From positions 8,600-72,599 of the forward strand of contig CAZXSK010000012.1 of assembly GCA_964642855.1 (NCBI GenBank): a DNA stretch of 64,000 nucleotides. The letters run 5' to 3'. This stretch comes from CAZXSK01 sp964642855. Lineage in GTDB: Bacteria; Planctomycetota; Phycisphaerae; SM23-33. The number at the start of each line of letters is the position of its first letter. Position 1 is the stretch's first letter. Below, piece by piece: positions 1-8,369 of the stretch. The notes under the pieces are model-generated. The model was not told the DNA's origin and did not search any database. It saw only the letters and a list, made by a program, of their open reading frames with translations. A program made the translations under genes and the position numbers.

Positions 1-83
1 GACCCTACGAGACGCTGATCGCACGCGACGGGCTGTTTGCCCGCCTCGTCCGAGAGCAGGAACTGGCGGGGGCCGGGGCCTAG
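1..83 (+). CDS. ABC exporter ATPase, C-terminal end (partial)
   Basis: Only the last 26 codons lie in the window; the frame starts at base 3 and ends in TAG at 81-83. The peptide (YETLIARDGLFARLV and so on) is what normally follows the final GTH.ELL segment of MsbA/HlyB-type exporter ATPases, just after the H-loop. It resembles the tail of the complete exporter at 3210-5021. No catalytic motif is visible, so the call rests on the tail pattern alone. Its stop overlaps the stop of the small minus-strand fragment at 80-142 through the palindrome CCTAGG. Confidence 0.5.
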   Translation, partial: PYETLIARDGLFARLVREQELAGAGA

Positions 84-142
84 GCGCAGCGGTACCGCAC
101 CTGCCCGCACATGCACCCGCCTTCGATGCTGATTTCATCCAT
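80..142 (-). pseudogene. GFA-family (Cys-zinc) N-terminal fragment
   Basis: The frame encodes 20 residues, beginning MDEISIEGGCMCGQVRYR and then stopping. GGCxCGxVRYR is the hallmark N-terminus of the glutathione-dependent formaldehyde-activating enzyme (GFA) family, where these cysteines bind zinc; family members are usually 120-150 residues. The rest of the gene is absent: the stop coincides with the end of the ABC gene arriving from the other side. It may be a decayed gene cut by rearrangement, a chance match, or an assembly junction near base 80. The motif match is visible; the cause of the truncation is inference. Confidence 0.4.
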
Positions 143-175
143 CGTGTGTCTCCGATGCCGCGCCGGCTGAGCGAG

Positions 176-1183
176 CTACCGCTTGTGCTCCAGCGCGAAG
201 GCGAGCAGTTCGTCCAGCCCGGCCGTGGCGACGGCGATGCACGTGTCGCAGCAGCCGTAGTAGACGTACACCGTCCCGTCGCGAACCACATTGGCTGAGG
301 GGAACACCACGTGCGGGATCACCAGCCCGACGTGCTCGTAGTACGTTTCCGGCTCGAGGATGTACCCGGGTGCCCGGGCGATGACCTTCGCGGGGTTCTC
401 GAGGTCCAGCAGCATGACCCCCGCACGATAGGCGACGTTCTCGTCGACGCCGTGGTAGAGGATCAGCCAGCCCTCGTCGGTGCGAATCGGCTGGGCGGCG
501 GCTCCGATCTTCACGGCCTCCCAGTCGGCTTGCTCGGGGGCGGCGACGAGCTCGGCGTCCGACCAGGTGGTCAGGTCGTCGGAGTAGGAGATCCAGATGC
601 TCGGGCGATCGCAGCCGTACTCGGGGCCGACGTAGTGCATGGGCCTGCGGAGCATGGCGTATCTGCCCCCCACCTTCTCCGGGAACAGGACGCAGTCGCG
701 GTCGTCGACGTCGACGGGCGTGACCCGTCCGAGGTCTTCCCAGTGGATCATGTCGGTCGACCGGGCGATGCCGGAGCGGTAGTTGTTCGGGTCGTCGGGG
801 GGCACGTCGGTCTGGTGGGTATAGAACGGGATGCCCTTGCCGTTGGGGTAGCACATGGGGGCATAGTTGCGGTGCACGTAGGTCATGTAGAACGTGCCGT
901 CGATCTTCACCACGCGGGCGTCTTCCACCGTGCCCCGCGGCGTGCCGAGCTGGGCAGCGGTGAAGACCGGCTCGTCGACGACGTGCTCGAAGTTCAGGCC
1001 GTCCTTGCTCCGCAGCAGTCCGAAGCTGCAGTGCAGCGGCGCCAGCGAAGCGCACGCCCGTTCGAGCATGTAGAAGGTTCCGTCATCGTCGATGACCACG
1101 CCGGGGTTGAACGTAACAATCTCCCGCCAGTACCACCGGCCGGGGATCACGATCGGGTTGCCTTCGTAACGCTTGAGCTTCAT
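176..1183 (-). CDS. GH130 family glycosidase / mannoside phosphorylase
   Basis: 335-residue protein of glycoside hydrolase family 130, whose known members phosphorolyse or hydrolyse beta-mannosides such as Man-GlcNAc and mannooligosaccharides. The five-bladed propeller repeats show as repeated D/NGTFYM and SxDxxxWE strands. GTVEDARVV near residue 90 holds the family's catalytic aspartate, and LFPEKVGGRYAMLRRP and YHGVDE are typical active-site segments. The start at 1183 is preferred over an ATG 12 bases upstream because GGAGA sits 6 bases before it. No signal peptide, so it is probably cytoplasmic, acting on imported or internal mannosides. Substrate cannot be fixed from sequence; the family call is strong. 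Confidence 0.85.
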   Translation of the reverse strand: MKLKRYEGNPIVIPGRWYWREIVTFNPGVVIDDDGTFYMLERACASLAPLHCSFGLLRSKDGLNFEHVVDEPVFTAAQLGTPRGTVEDARVVKIDGTFYMTYVHRNYAPMCYPNGKGIPFYTHQTDVPPDDPNNYRSGIARSTDMIHWEDLGRVTPVDVDDRDCVLFPEKVGGRYAMLRRPMHYVGPEYGCDRPSIWISYSDDLTTWSDAELVAAPEQADWEAVKIGAAAQPIRTDEGWLILYHGVDENVAYRAGVMLLDLENPAKVIARAPGYILEPETYYEHVGLVIPHVVFPSANVVRDGTVYVYYGCCDTCIAVATAGLDELLAFALEHKR

Positions 1184-1221
1184 GCTCGTCTCCATGGACA
1201 GATCGCGGGTGAACGCAGAGG

Positions 1222-1250
1222 ATTCTCCGGTAGATCTCCGGGCGTTTCAA
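1222..1250 (-). promoter_or_regulatory. Candidate sigma-70 promoter of GH130 gene
   Basis: On the minus strand, TTGAAA (1245-1250) and GAGAAT (1222-1227) are separated by 17 bases. The inferred start point is about 30 bases upstream of the chosen ATG. The -10 box is imperfect. Confidence 0.35.
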
Positions 1251-1399
1251 TGGGCAGGCTGCCGGATTGTCCGCGGGGAGAAGAAACGGCTTCGGTTCTG
1301 CAGCGGAGTCGGTACAATCACCTGCCGCCATCGGAGACGGGAAGGGATCGCATCTCCCCGCCATGACAGCCACACACAGAGCCCGACGAGATTCCCTGC

Positions 1400-3151
1400 G
1401 TGACGACGTCCACACAACGCGATGACCGCATCGGTCGGCTGGTGTCCTCCAGCCGGCGGATCTGGACCATTCTGGCCTGCAGCCTGGTCTGGACGATTCT
1501 CGCTGCGCTGGTGGTTTTCCACATCGCCAACATCATGCGGGGCGTCAACTGGATCCCCGGCGACGACTACATCTTCACGCGCAGCACAGCATCGGGCAAC
1601 TGGATCGGTTTCGGTGAGCAGATCCGCACGCACGACGCGCGGTTTTTCCCGCTGGCGTTCCAGGAGTTCAACCTGCTCAAAGGCGCGGGCAACGCACCGG
1701 AATTGTACTACCTGCTGAACGTGGGCAAGTATCTGCTGGTGCTGGGGATCCTGGCGGCGGCTCTCGTGAGTATCGGCCGGGCGCAATGGGCCGACGGCCT
1801 CGGCCGCTCCGGCCGGACTTCTCCGTCGCGATGGGGGCTTGCTTCCGTGGCAGCCGGGATACTGGCGGTCGTCTACCTGCTGCACCCGAGGCTTCACCTG
1901 GTCTTCGGGCACATCATCTATCCCGAATCCATGCAGATGGTCTGGGTGGCGCTGTTCGCGCTGCTGGGCTATCGCCAGGTCCGCCGCGGAGGGCTGGGCA
2001 ACTACATCGCGTCGTTCCTGTGCGGAACGATGGTGCTATACTACAAGGAGCCCGCGTTCGCGCTGATCCTGCCGGCTGCCGTGGTGCCCCTGCTGGTTCG
2101 GCGACGCTCGATGAAGCCCGCGCAGCTGATCTGGTCGGCAGCGATGATCGTGTCGGTGCTGGTCTGGCTGTGCCTGTATCTCTTCCTTGTCTACGCCCGG
2201 AAGACCGGCGCGAACTACGCGTCGATCTACGCGAATTCCGGCGGCCACGTTGAGGCGTTCGCGCGGCTGTTCCTGGACCCCACGAGCATCTACCTGCCAA
2301 TGGCGATCCTGGGGGTCTACCGGGCCGGTTCGATCGCCCGCGCCGTCTGGCGGGGCAGGGGCGAGCGGCTTTCGATGGAGTTGCTGTTCATGGACTCCCT
2401 GCTGCTGGGCGGGCTGCTGTACATCGCTGCCTTCGCCACGCTGAAGATGGCGGATCTCCGCTTCCTGCCGCCCAGCAATGTCCTGTTCACGGTGGTCTGT
2501 TTCTACTACGCCTGCCGGCTGATCCGCAGCCGAGCCTGGCCGATCTACCCGCGCAGCGAGGCCAAGCTCACGCTGGCAGCGGTGCTCGCGATGTTCTGGC
2601 TTTCGGCGAGGCTGGGCTGTCAGACGCTGGGCTTCCGGATGCTCCACGACCGCCAGCACACCTGGGCACCCAGCCTGCAGGTGGTCTCCGAGCATAGCGA
2701 GTATCCGGTGGTCTACGTCTGCCCGGCGGGGGGCACAACGGCCAGAAAGGCCAGCCACGATTACCCCCTGCGTCACATGTCGGTCTGCGCTGAGCAGACG
2801 GTCATCCGGCTGCAGATGCCCGAAGGCGCGTCACCGGTGCGGTGTTATTACCTCGATATGGACGGTGAGTTGGGGGATCGCGACGCCCTGGTCGACTCGC
2901 GCGTGGAGGTAATCCGCGAGCTGCCACCCGGCGGCGAGTACTTCCTGTTCGTCCCGCCCGACGCCACCGACTTTCCCGAGGCGATGGCCCGCCGATTCGG
3001 CATCGAGGTCGTGAAACTCTCCGGGCATGCGTTCAAGGACGACACCGTGCGCGAGATCTGGGCGCCCCGCGACCTGGCCCGACGGGTCGGCGTTATGAGG
3101 CAGGCATCCCGGGCTACCCGGGACAGGACCGACCCCAACGACGACGCCTGA
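1400..3151 (+). CDS. Polytopic membrane protein, GT-C glycosyltransferase-like
   Basis: 583-residue integral membrane protein with a GTG start. A first membrane helix lies near residues 23-45, followed by about eight to ten hydrophobic segments to residue ~410 and then a soluble domain of about 170 residues. The loop after helix 1 contains GDDY followed by a run of aromatic residues. This resembles the acidic first extracytoplasmic loop of GT-C fold glycosyltransferases that use lipid-linked sugars; that is an analogy, not a family match I can name. It is followed at once by an ABC exporter, suggesting an envelope-glycan role. No SD is evident. The protein is clearly membrane bound; its function is unassigned. 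Confidence 0.5.
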   Translation: MTTSTQRDDRIGRLVSSSRRIWTILACSLVWTILAALVVFHIANIMRGVNWIPGDDYIFTRSTASGNWIGFGEQIRTHDARFFPLAFQEFNLLKGAGNAPELYYLLNVGKYLLVLGILAAALVSIGRAQWADGLGRSGRTSPSRWGLASVAAGILAVVYLLHPRLHLVFGHIIYPESMQMVWVALFALLGYRQVRRGGLGNYIASFLCGTMVLYYKEPAFALILPAAVVPLLVRRRSMKPAQLIWSAAMIVSVLVWLCLYLFLVYARKTGANYASIYANSGGHVEAFARLFLDPTSIYLPMAILGVYRAGSIARAVWRGRGERLSMELLFMDSLLLGGLLYIAAFATLKMADLRFLPPSNVLFTVVCFYYACRLIRSRAWPIYPRSEAKLTLAAVLAMFWLSARLGCQTLGFRMLHDRQHTWAPSLQVVSEHSEYPVVYVCPAGGTTARKASHDYPLRHMSVCAEQTVIRLQMPEGASPVRCYYLDMDGELGDRDALVDSRVEVIRELPPGGEYFLFVPPDATDFPEAMARRFGIEVVKLSGHAFKDDTVREIWAPRDLARRVGVMRQASRATRDRTDPNDDA

Positions 3152-3174
3152 GGGCTGCAAACGCGGGGACCGTC

Positions 3175-3202
3175 TTGACACCCCCTGCCCGCACGGTACA
3201 AC
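3175..3202 (+). promoter_or_regulatory. Promoter abutting the ABC exporter start codon
   Basis: TTGACA (3175-3180), a 16-base spacer and TACAAC (3197-3202) end 7 bases before the ATG at 3210. Transcription would begin at or within a base of the start codon, and no Shine-Dalgarno lies between. This is the layout expected for a leaderless mRNA. Confidence 0.5.
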
Positions 3203-3209
3203 AGCTACG

Positions 3210-5021
3210 ATGAACGCCGAGATACCCCAGACCGGCAGCGACCGGGGGCTGCTGCGGACCTTCCTGCGCTATCTCAAGCCCTACAAGGCTCCGCTTCGGA
3301 CGGTGTACATCCTGCACTTCCTCAACGCGTTCCTGAACCTGCTGCCCGCCTTGAGCCTGCGATATCTCTTCGACATGATCGTCGACCCCAAGCCCGTCAA
3401 CGTGCTGGGGATGACCATCGACACGTCGGGCGCCATCGATACGGTCAACGAGAAGATCCTCTGGATCGGGATCTACTTCGTATGTCTCGTCGCCCTGATC
3501 GTACTGGCCAACGCCATCGGCGTGATCATGTGGCGTCTGGGTACGAAGGTTACCCAGTGGCTGCTGCTGGATATCAAGACCCACGTGGTCCATCACCTGC
3601 ACAAGCTGTCGCTCTCGCATTTCCACCGGGAGCGGACCGGAAGCATCATGACCCGGGCCATCGGCGACGTCATGCAGATGCAGCAGATGCTCCAGAACTC
3701 GTTCCACCTGACCTATTCCGCCGTCCACCTGGTGCTGGCCCCGCTGATGATGATCCTGATGAGCTGGCAGTTGTTCCTGTTCTGCCTGGTCCCGGTTCCG
3801 GTGATCTACCTGTGCGTCCGACGAATCCGGCGGACGCTCCGGCCGCTGTACCGTCAGCAGCGGGAGAAGCAGGCGGAAGTCGACGCAGCCATCCAGGAGC
3901 AGATCTCGGGCATCCGCGAGATCAAGGCATTCGGGCAGGAGAAAGCTGCCCAGGAAGACGTCACCCGCGCCAACGAGGCCTACATGGACTCGGTGAACCG
4001 GGCGATGCGGGTGTTCTCGGTGAATCACCAGGTACTGCATGGCACGAACGATTTCGCGAGGATTCTCGTCGGTGCGGCGGGCGGGATTCTCATCGTCATG
4101 GGCTGGGGCGGGGTGAGCCTGGGTATGGTCCTGGCGTTCATTCCGCTGATGGGCATGTTCTTCGGCCCGTTCGGTCGGTTGATGCGGTTCTACGACATCA
4201 TCCAGCGGGGGCTGGCGTCGACTGAACGGGTGTTCGAGTTCTTCGAGGTGGAACCGGACATCCGCGACAAGCCCGGGGCGAAGTGGGAGGACCTGTCGGA
4301 AGGACGGATCGAGTTCAGCGATGTGACGTTCAGCTACCAGGCCGGCCTGAAGGTCCTGGAAGACGTGACCTTCACGGCCGAATCGGGACAGACCATCGCA
4401 CTGGTGGGCTCGACCGGGTCGGGCAAGAGCACGCTGGCATCGCTGATCCCCCGCTTCTATGACGTCGACGCCGGCAGCATTCGCCTCGATGGACACGATA
4501 TCCGGGACGTCAAGATGGAAGCGATCCGTTCGGCGATCGGGATCGTCTTTCAGGAGACGTTCCTGTTCTATGGAACCATCGCCGACAACATCGGCTTCTC
4601 CCGGCCGGATGCTTCACGCGAGGACATCGTAGCAGCTGCGAAGCTCGCGAACATCCACGACTATGTCATGAGCCTGCCCGACGGTTACGAAAGTCGCATC
4701 GGCGAGCGCGGCGTGACGCTCTCGGGCGGCCAGCGGCAGCGGATGGCGATCGCCCGGATGATACTCAAGGACCCATCGATCATCATTCTCGACGAGGCCA
4801 CCAGCGCCCTGGACACAGCTACCGAGCGTCTGATCCAGGAGAGCATGGACCGCCTGATGCGAGGCAGGACGTCGATCGTGATCGCCCACCGGCTTTCGAC
4901 CGTTCGGGACGCCGACGAGATTCTGGTCCTGGAGAGGGGCAGGATCATCGAGCGCGGAACCCACGCCCAACTGCTCGAGCAGGCAGGCCAGTATGCCTCG
5001 CTGGTGCAGACGGTGTCCTGA
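3210..5021 (+). CDS. ABC exporter, fused membrane and ATPase domains (MsbA-like)
   Basis: 603-residue half-transporter that would work as a homodimer in the inner membrane, exporting a lipid or other hydrophobic molecule. The N-terminal ~330 residues hold six TM helices (ABC type I exporter fold). The nucleotide-binding domain follows: Walker A GSTGSGKST (~residues 399-407), signature LSGGQRQR (~506), Walker B IIILDEATSALD and H-loop IAHRLSTV. All catalytic residues are present, so it should be active. It follows the membrane protein at 1400-3151 with its own promoter. The substrate cannot be deduced; lipid-linked oligosaccharide or lipid A-like glycolipid are plausible. Confidence 0.88.
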   Translation: MNAEIPQTGSDRGLLRTFLRYLKPYKAPLRTVYILHFLNAFLNLLPALSLRYLFDMIVDPKPVNVLGMTIDTSGAIDTVNEKILWIGIYFVCLVALIVLANAIGVIMWRLGTKVTQWLLLDIKTHVVHHLHKLSLSHFHRERTGSIMTRAIGDVMQMQQMLQNSFHLTYSAVHLVLAPLMMILMSWQLFLFCLVPVPVIYLCVRRIRRTLRPLYRQQREKQAEVDAAIQEQISGIREIKAFGQEKAAQEDVTRANEAYMDSVNRAMRVFSVNHQVLHGTNDFARILVGAAGGILIVMGWGGVSLGMVLAFIPLMGMFFGPFGRLMRFYDIIQRGLASTERVFEFFEVEPDIRDKPGAKWEDLSEGRIEFSDVTFSYQAGLKVLEDVTFTAESGQTIALVGSTGSGKSTLASLIPRFYDVDAGSIRLDGHDIRDVKMEAIRSAIGIVFQETFLFYGTIADNIGFSRPDASREDIVAAAKLANIHDYVMSLPDGYESRIGERGVTLSGGQRQRMAIARMILKDPSIIILDEATSALDTATERLIQESMDRLMRGRTSIVIAHRLSTVRDADEILVLERGRIIERGTHAQLLEQAGQYASLVQTVS

Positions 5022-5145
5022 AACGCACCGGAAAGGTTTGGTATCGGCCGGTGGGTTCCGTATACTCACGCAGGCTCGCAGGATGGGGGAGAGGGAACGG
5101 TCGCTGCGGGCGGAATTCGAGACCCTGTTGCGCATTGGGAGCCAT

Positions 5146-7248
5146 ATGGGCCAGAGAAGAAGGGCGGGGATGGACCGCCAGACGCCAACCAGCGCGGGGG
5201 AATTCGTACGGGAACTCACAGCCGAAGCGCTATCCGCGTTGGCTTCCTTCTCGCGCGATGCCCTGTTCGTCTGGGACGCCCAGACCGATTGCATCTGGGG
5301 CAACGAGAGTTTCCACCGCCTGGCCGGTCACCTGGAAGGACCCGCCATGGAGGCCTGGCTGGCCGGCGCACATCCCGACGATACCAAGCCCACACGGTCA
5401 ACGATCGAGCAGGCCCTGTCGGGCGACGCCAGCGAGTTCAGCATCCGCTACCGATACCGGGCGACCGACGGCGCGTATCACCTGCTGCTGGAGAAGGGCA
5501 GGATCATCCGGGACGAAAGCGGCCACCCTGCGCAGGTCGTAGGACGTATCGCCGACCTGACCCAGCAGGTCCACGCCCAGAAAGAGTTGGAGAACACCCG
5601 CAACCGCCTGGAGTTCATCGCCAACCACTGCCAGGACATCATCGCGGTGTTCGACCTGGAGGGGAGATACCTGTATGTCTCCCCCGCCTGCCGTAAGATC
5701 CTCGGCATCGAGCCGGAAGACCTGATCGGAGCCCGCCCGGACCGTCGCCTCGGGGAAGAGACCTCCCGGGAACTGTGGGAGAGGTTTAACCGCGAGATCT
5801 ACGACAAGGGCTGGGGCACCCTCCTGTTCGAGCACACGCTTCCGAGCGGCAGGACAATCTGGCTGGAGTCTTCCGCGACCGTCGCACGCGACGCAGACGG
5901 CGAACCGTCCGAGATCGTCTCGGTCATCCGCGACGTGACCGATCGCATGGAGGCCGAGCAGGAACTCCGGGATTCCCAGCAACTGCTGGAGGACCTGGCC
6001 GCCGAGCGCACGGGTGAGCTGCAGAGCGCCAACCGCAAACTGCGGGCCAGCGAAGCGAGGTATCGGGCCATTTCGCAGTTGGTCATGGGATATGTATTCT
6101 CGGCTGCCCTCAGCGACGAGAGCTACGAGATGCTCTGGATGGAAGGCCAGGTCGAGGAAACGACCGGCTGGAGCGTCGAGGAGATCAAGGCGGTTCACTG
6201 GTCGGAGTTGATCTGTCCGGAGGACCTTGCAGAGGTGGCGCGGTTTGTGCGCAATCTGACGCGGGGCGGGTCAGAAGCAACCGAGTTCCGGCTGCGGCAG
6301 AAAGGCCCGGAGTACCGGTGGCTCCGGATGTACGCCCAGCAAACGGGCACAGACGAAAGCGGCAGAACGGTCGTGGTCGGAGCCTGCCAGGATGTCACCG
6401 AAGCCAAGGAACGGGAGGCCTCGCTGCGAGACCGCACCCGGCTGCTGGAGCGCCTTACGGAGAACGTCCCGGACCTGATCCTCCGCCTGGATCGCGATGC
6501 CCGCTGCATCCATGCCAACCGACGGGTCGAGGAGATCGTCGGCCGACCGGTGTCGGAAGTGCTGGGCAAGACGGCCGAGCAGGTGGGAGTGCCGATACAC
6601 GTCGCCGACCTTGGAAGAAGGACGACCCAGCAAGTCATCGACCAGTGCCAGCCGAAGGAGTTGGAGTTCTCGATGGCCGGCCCGAATGGCGAGCGAATCT
6701 ACGAGGCCCGGGTGGTTCCCGAGGTGGAAGAGGACGGGACGGTCTCGGCGGCGCTGGCGATCATCCGGGACGTCACCGAACACCGACGCGCCCGAAAGCA
6801 GTTGGAGCAGGAGCGATCGGCTCTGCAGAAGGCCAACGTTGCGATGGAGGAAATCATGGCCAGGATCCGTCAGGAGCCCGTGGAGGTCTCCCAGCGCATC
6901 CAAGCCAACGTCGACAAGATCGTCATGCCGATGATTCACTCGCTTCAGCAGCAGGCTTCGCCGAAACAGCGACGGAGCCTGGAACTGCTCGGGGAGGCCC
7001 TGGGCGAACTCACCGCCCCGCACGTGGACAAGCTCTCCCAGCGCTTCAGCCAACTGACAGCTGCGGAGCTCCGAATCTGCGACATGGTCCGCCGGGGGCT
7101 CAGCAGCAAGGAGATCGCCAACATTCTGGATATCTCGGTGTCCACGGTCAGCAGACACCGCGAGAACATCCGCCGGAAGCTCGATCTGGCCCATCGGGGG
7201 GTTAACCTGGCGTCATTCCTCCGGACCCACGACGCTGACGACGCCTGA
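5146..7248 (+). CDS. Four-PAS sensor protein with LuxR-type DNA-binding tail
   Basis: About 700 residues, soluble. Four PAS domains can be seen: ~25-140, ~145-260, ~300-420 and ~430-545. Each of the first three ends in a PAC-like 'VVGxxxDxT' strand, and the fourth is followed by a coiled coil. The C-terminal ~60 residues (LTAAELRICDMVRRG, SSKEIANILDIS, VSRHRENIRRKL) form a LuxR/GerE helix-turn-helix. There is no kinase or receiver domain, so sensing and DNA binding are in one chain. The start is uncertain: ATG 5146 has GGGAG 4 bases upstream and ATG 5170 has AGAAGG 6 bases upstream; earlier ATGs overlap the ABC gene. Ligand or cofactor is unknown. Confidence 0.75.
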   Translation: MGQRRRAGMDRQTPTSAGEFVRELTAEALSALASFSRDALFVWDAQTDCIWGNESFHRLAGHLEGPAMEAWLAGAHPDDTKPTRSTIEQALSGDASEFSIRYRYRATDGAYHLLLEKGRIIRDESGHPAQVVGRIADLTQQVHAQKELENTRNRLEFIANHCQDIIAVFDLEGRYLYVSPACRKILGIEPEDLIGARPDRRLGEETSRELWERFNREIYDKGWGTLLFEHTLPSGRTIWLESSATVARDADGEPSEIVSVIRDVTDRMEAEQELRDSQQLLEDLAAERTGELQSANRKLRASEARYRAISQLVMGYVFSAALSDESYEMLWMEGQVEETTGWSVEEIKAVHWSELICPEDLAEVARFVRNLTRGGSEATEFRLRQKGPEYRWLRMYAQQTGTDESGRTVVVGACQDVTEAKEREASLRDRTRLLERLTENVPDLILRLDRDARCIHANRRVEEIVGRPVSEVLGKTAEQVGVPIHVADLGRRTTQQVIDQCQPKELEFSMAGPNGERIYEARVVPEVEEDGTVSAALAIIRDVTEHRRARKQLEQERSALQKANVAMEEIMARIRQEPVEVSQRIQANVDKIVMPMIHSLQQQASPKQRRSLELLGEALGELTAPHVDKLSQRFSQLTAAELRICDMVRRGLSSKEIANILDISVSTVSRHRENIRRKLDLAHRGVNLASFLRTHDADDA

Positions 7249-7250
7249 GC

Positions 7251-7274
7251 CCTTCCCAGGTTCCCCCTGGAAGG
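7251..7274 (+). terminator. Possible stem-loop after the PAS regulator
   Basis: CCTTCCCAGG and CCTGGAAGG pair with one bulged C around a 5-base loop, starting three bases after the stop codon. No T-run follows, so it may be an RNA-stabilising hairpin or weak terminator. Confidence 0.3.
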
Positions 7275-7298
7275 CCGATCCCACGGAGCCCTTGTGAG

Positions 7299-7317
7299 TG
7301 CCTACATAACATAGGCA
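7299..7317. repeat. 19-bp inverted repeat TGCCTA-N7-TAGGCA
   Basis: Perfect 6-base arms separated by CATAACA and followed by TTTT, about 33 bases upstream of the -35 box at 7350. It could be a protein-binding operator for the RNA promoter or a weak hairpin; it is AT-rich compared with its surroundings. Confidence 0.35.
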
Positions 7318-7349
7318 TTTTGTGGGCACTATTCTCGGATTGGGCCCCG

Positions 7350-7379
7350 TTGAGGTACAGATTCCCGAAGCCGTATTAT
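7350..7379 (+). promoter_or_regulatory. Sigma-70-like promoter for the candidate RNA
   Basis: TTGAGG (7350-7355), an 18-base spacer and TATTAT (7374-7379). The predicted start is near 7387. No convincing coding sequence follows, only the structured region ending in a T-run at 7566-7572. Confidence 0.45.
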
Positions 7380-7386
7380 CTAAGGT

Positions 7387-7572
7387 GATTCATCGACACT
7401 GCCGAAGAGGCGGGAAGGTCGATAGTCGGAAAACTCCGTCAGAAACGGGCAGGACGATACACCCGGACATGACGTGGGACCGGAGACTCCACTTTGGTAG
7501 CGGGGACAACGGTCCTGCGAACCGTTCGGCCCACTGCAAACGTGCCCCCAACGTCCTGCCCGTCCTTTTTTT
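7387..7572 (+). ncRNA. Candidate structured non-coding RNA, about 186 nt
   Basis: The element lies between converging genes. A 12-bp perfect helix joins 7445-7456 to 7552-7563 and is followed by CC and seven T residues (7566-7572), so the same helix could also serve as the terminator. Inside the 95-base closed region is a hairpin with 6-bp arms AACGGT/ACCGTT around CCTGCGA (7508-7526), and a possible GTGG/CCAC pairing around 7474-7492. The promoter at 7350 places the 5' end near 7387. The size is like 6S RNA, but I see no recognisable 6S bubble. The conserved SRP RNA apical sequence, tmRNA and RNase P signatures are absent. The pairing is seen; expression is inferred. Confidence 0.45.
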
Positions 7573-7620
7573 CACAATCGCACCCGTTCGGGCGGCATGC
7601 GAGGCATACGGGGATTTCCC

Positions 7621-8235
7621 CTACTTCTTCCCCTGGCCCTGTTTGATGTTCCGCGTGTTGACCAGGGCTTTGTTCCGCTCGTAGAACCCCTCGCCGTCGA
7701 CCTGCATGATCCCCTGGCAACGACCTTCGAAGAAGCCCATCAGCGCCAGGCCTTCCGCGACGGTTTCGGGCGAATTCCTGCCGGGTGGCAGTTTGCAGGC
7801 GTAGATGACCTTGGTGTTCTCCAGATGGCGGACCACCTTGCGCTTCGCCCCGGTCACACCCCCCTTGGTCATGCGTCGCAGGAATTCGCTGAGTTCCAGC
7901 TTCAGCAGGCAATCGGGCGTGCCTTCGTCCCGGCTGCAGGACAGGTGCAGGGAAGGTCCGGCCGAGCTGAGCAGGCGAACGTCACTCCACCGGCCGGTGT
8001 CCAGGTCCGTGTGGGGGCTTTCGGGCCTCAGGAGAATCTCCCTGCTCCGCAGGAACTCCATCGCCAGGCCTAGGGAGGGCACGCGATCGGTCGTGGCGAA
8101 TACCCGCAGGTAGAATGCGGAAGCTCCGTTGCCGATCGCCCAGCCCGGTTTGCGGTCGGCGTCCGGGACGGGCGCGGGTTTCTTCTTCTCATCCGATTGC
8201 GGCTGGAGGCCCAACAGCGATTTCAGCCAACTCAT
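7621..8235 (-). CDS. Hypothetical soluble protein
   Basis: 204 residues. The start MSWLKSLLG at 8235 is supported by GGGAGA 6 bases upstream; the open frame extends further upstream but without such a signal. The first ~35 residues are Lys/Pro-rich and look disordered, followed by a mixed alpha/beta domain with no TM helix or secretion signal. I recognise no family or catalytic motif. It is encoded in the same direction as the DUF3859-like gene 134 bases upstream. Function unknown. Confidence 0.6.
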   Translation of the reverse strand: MSWLKSLLGLQPQSDEKKKPAPVPDADRKPGWAIGNGASAFYLRVFATTDRVPSLGLAMEFLRSREILLRPESPHTDLDTGRWSDVRLLSSAGPSLHLSCSRDEGTPDCLLKLELSEFLRRMTKGGVTGAKRKVVRHLENTKVIYACKLPPGRNSPETVAEGLALMGFFEGRCQGIMQVDGEGFYERNKALVNTRNIKQGQGKK

Positions 8236-8369
8236 GCGTGTCTCCCGTTTCGTGTCCGTTGCGGCTGGCAAAGACTTGTTCTCGGGGACACCTGTGCATG
8301 CTGGATGAAGAGGCCTGTAAGAGTTGTTGATGTTTCGGCTGCGAAGGCCGCCGATGGGCCCGGGGATCT

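Noticed and set aside
7445..7572. SRP RNA or tmRNA identity for the structured element
   Set aside because: No conserved GGAAGGAAGCAGC-type SRP apex and no alanyl-tRNA-like ends or tag frame for tmRNA.
7322..7684. A 120-codon plus-strand open frame over the candidate RNA region
   Set aside because: No SD, atypical codon and amino-acid use (many Arg/Pro/Cys), and it runs into the minus-strand gene; the RNA structure explains the region better.
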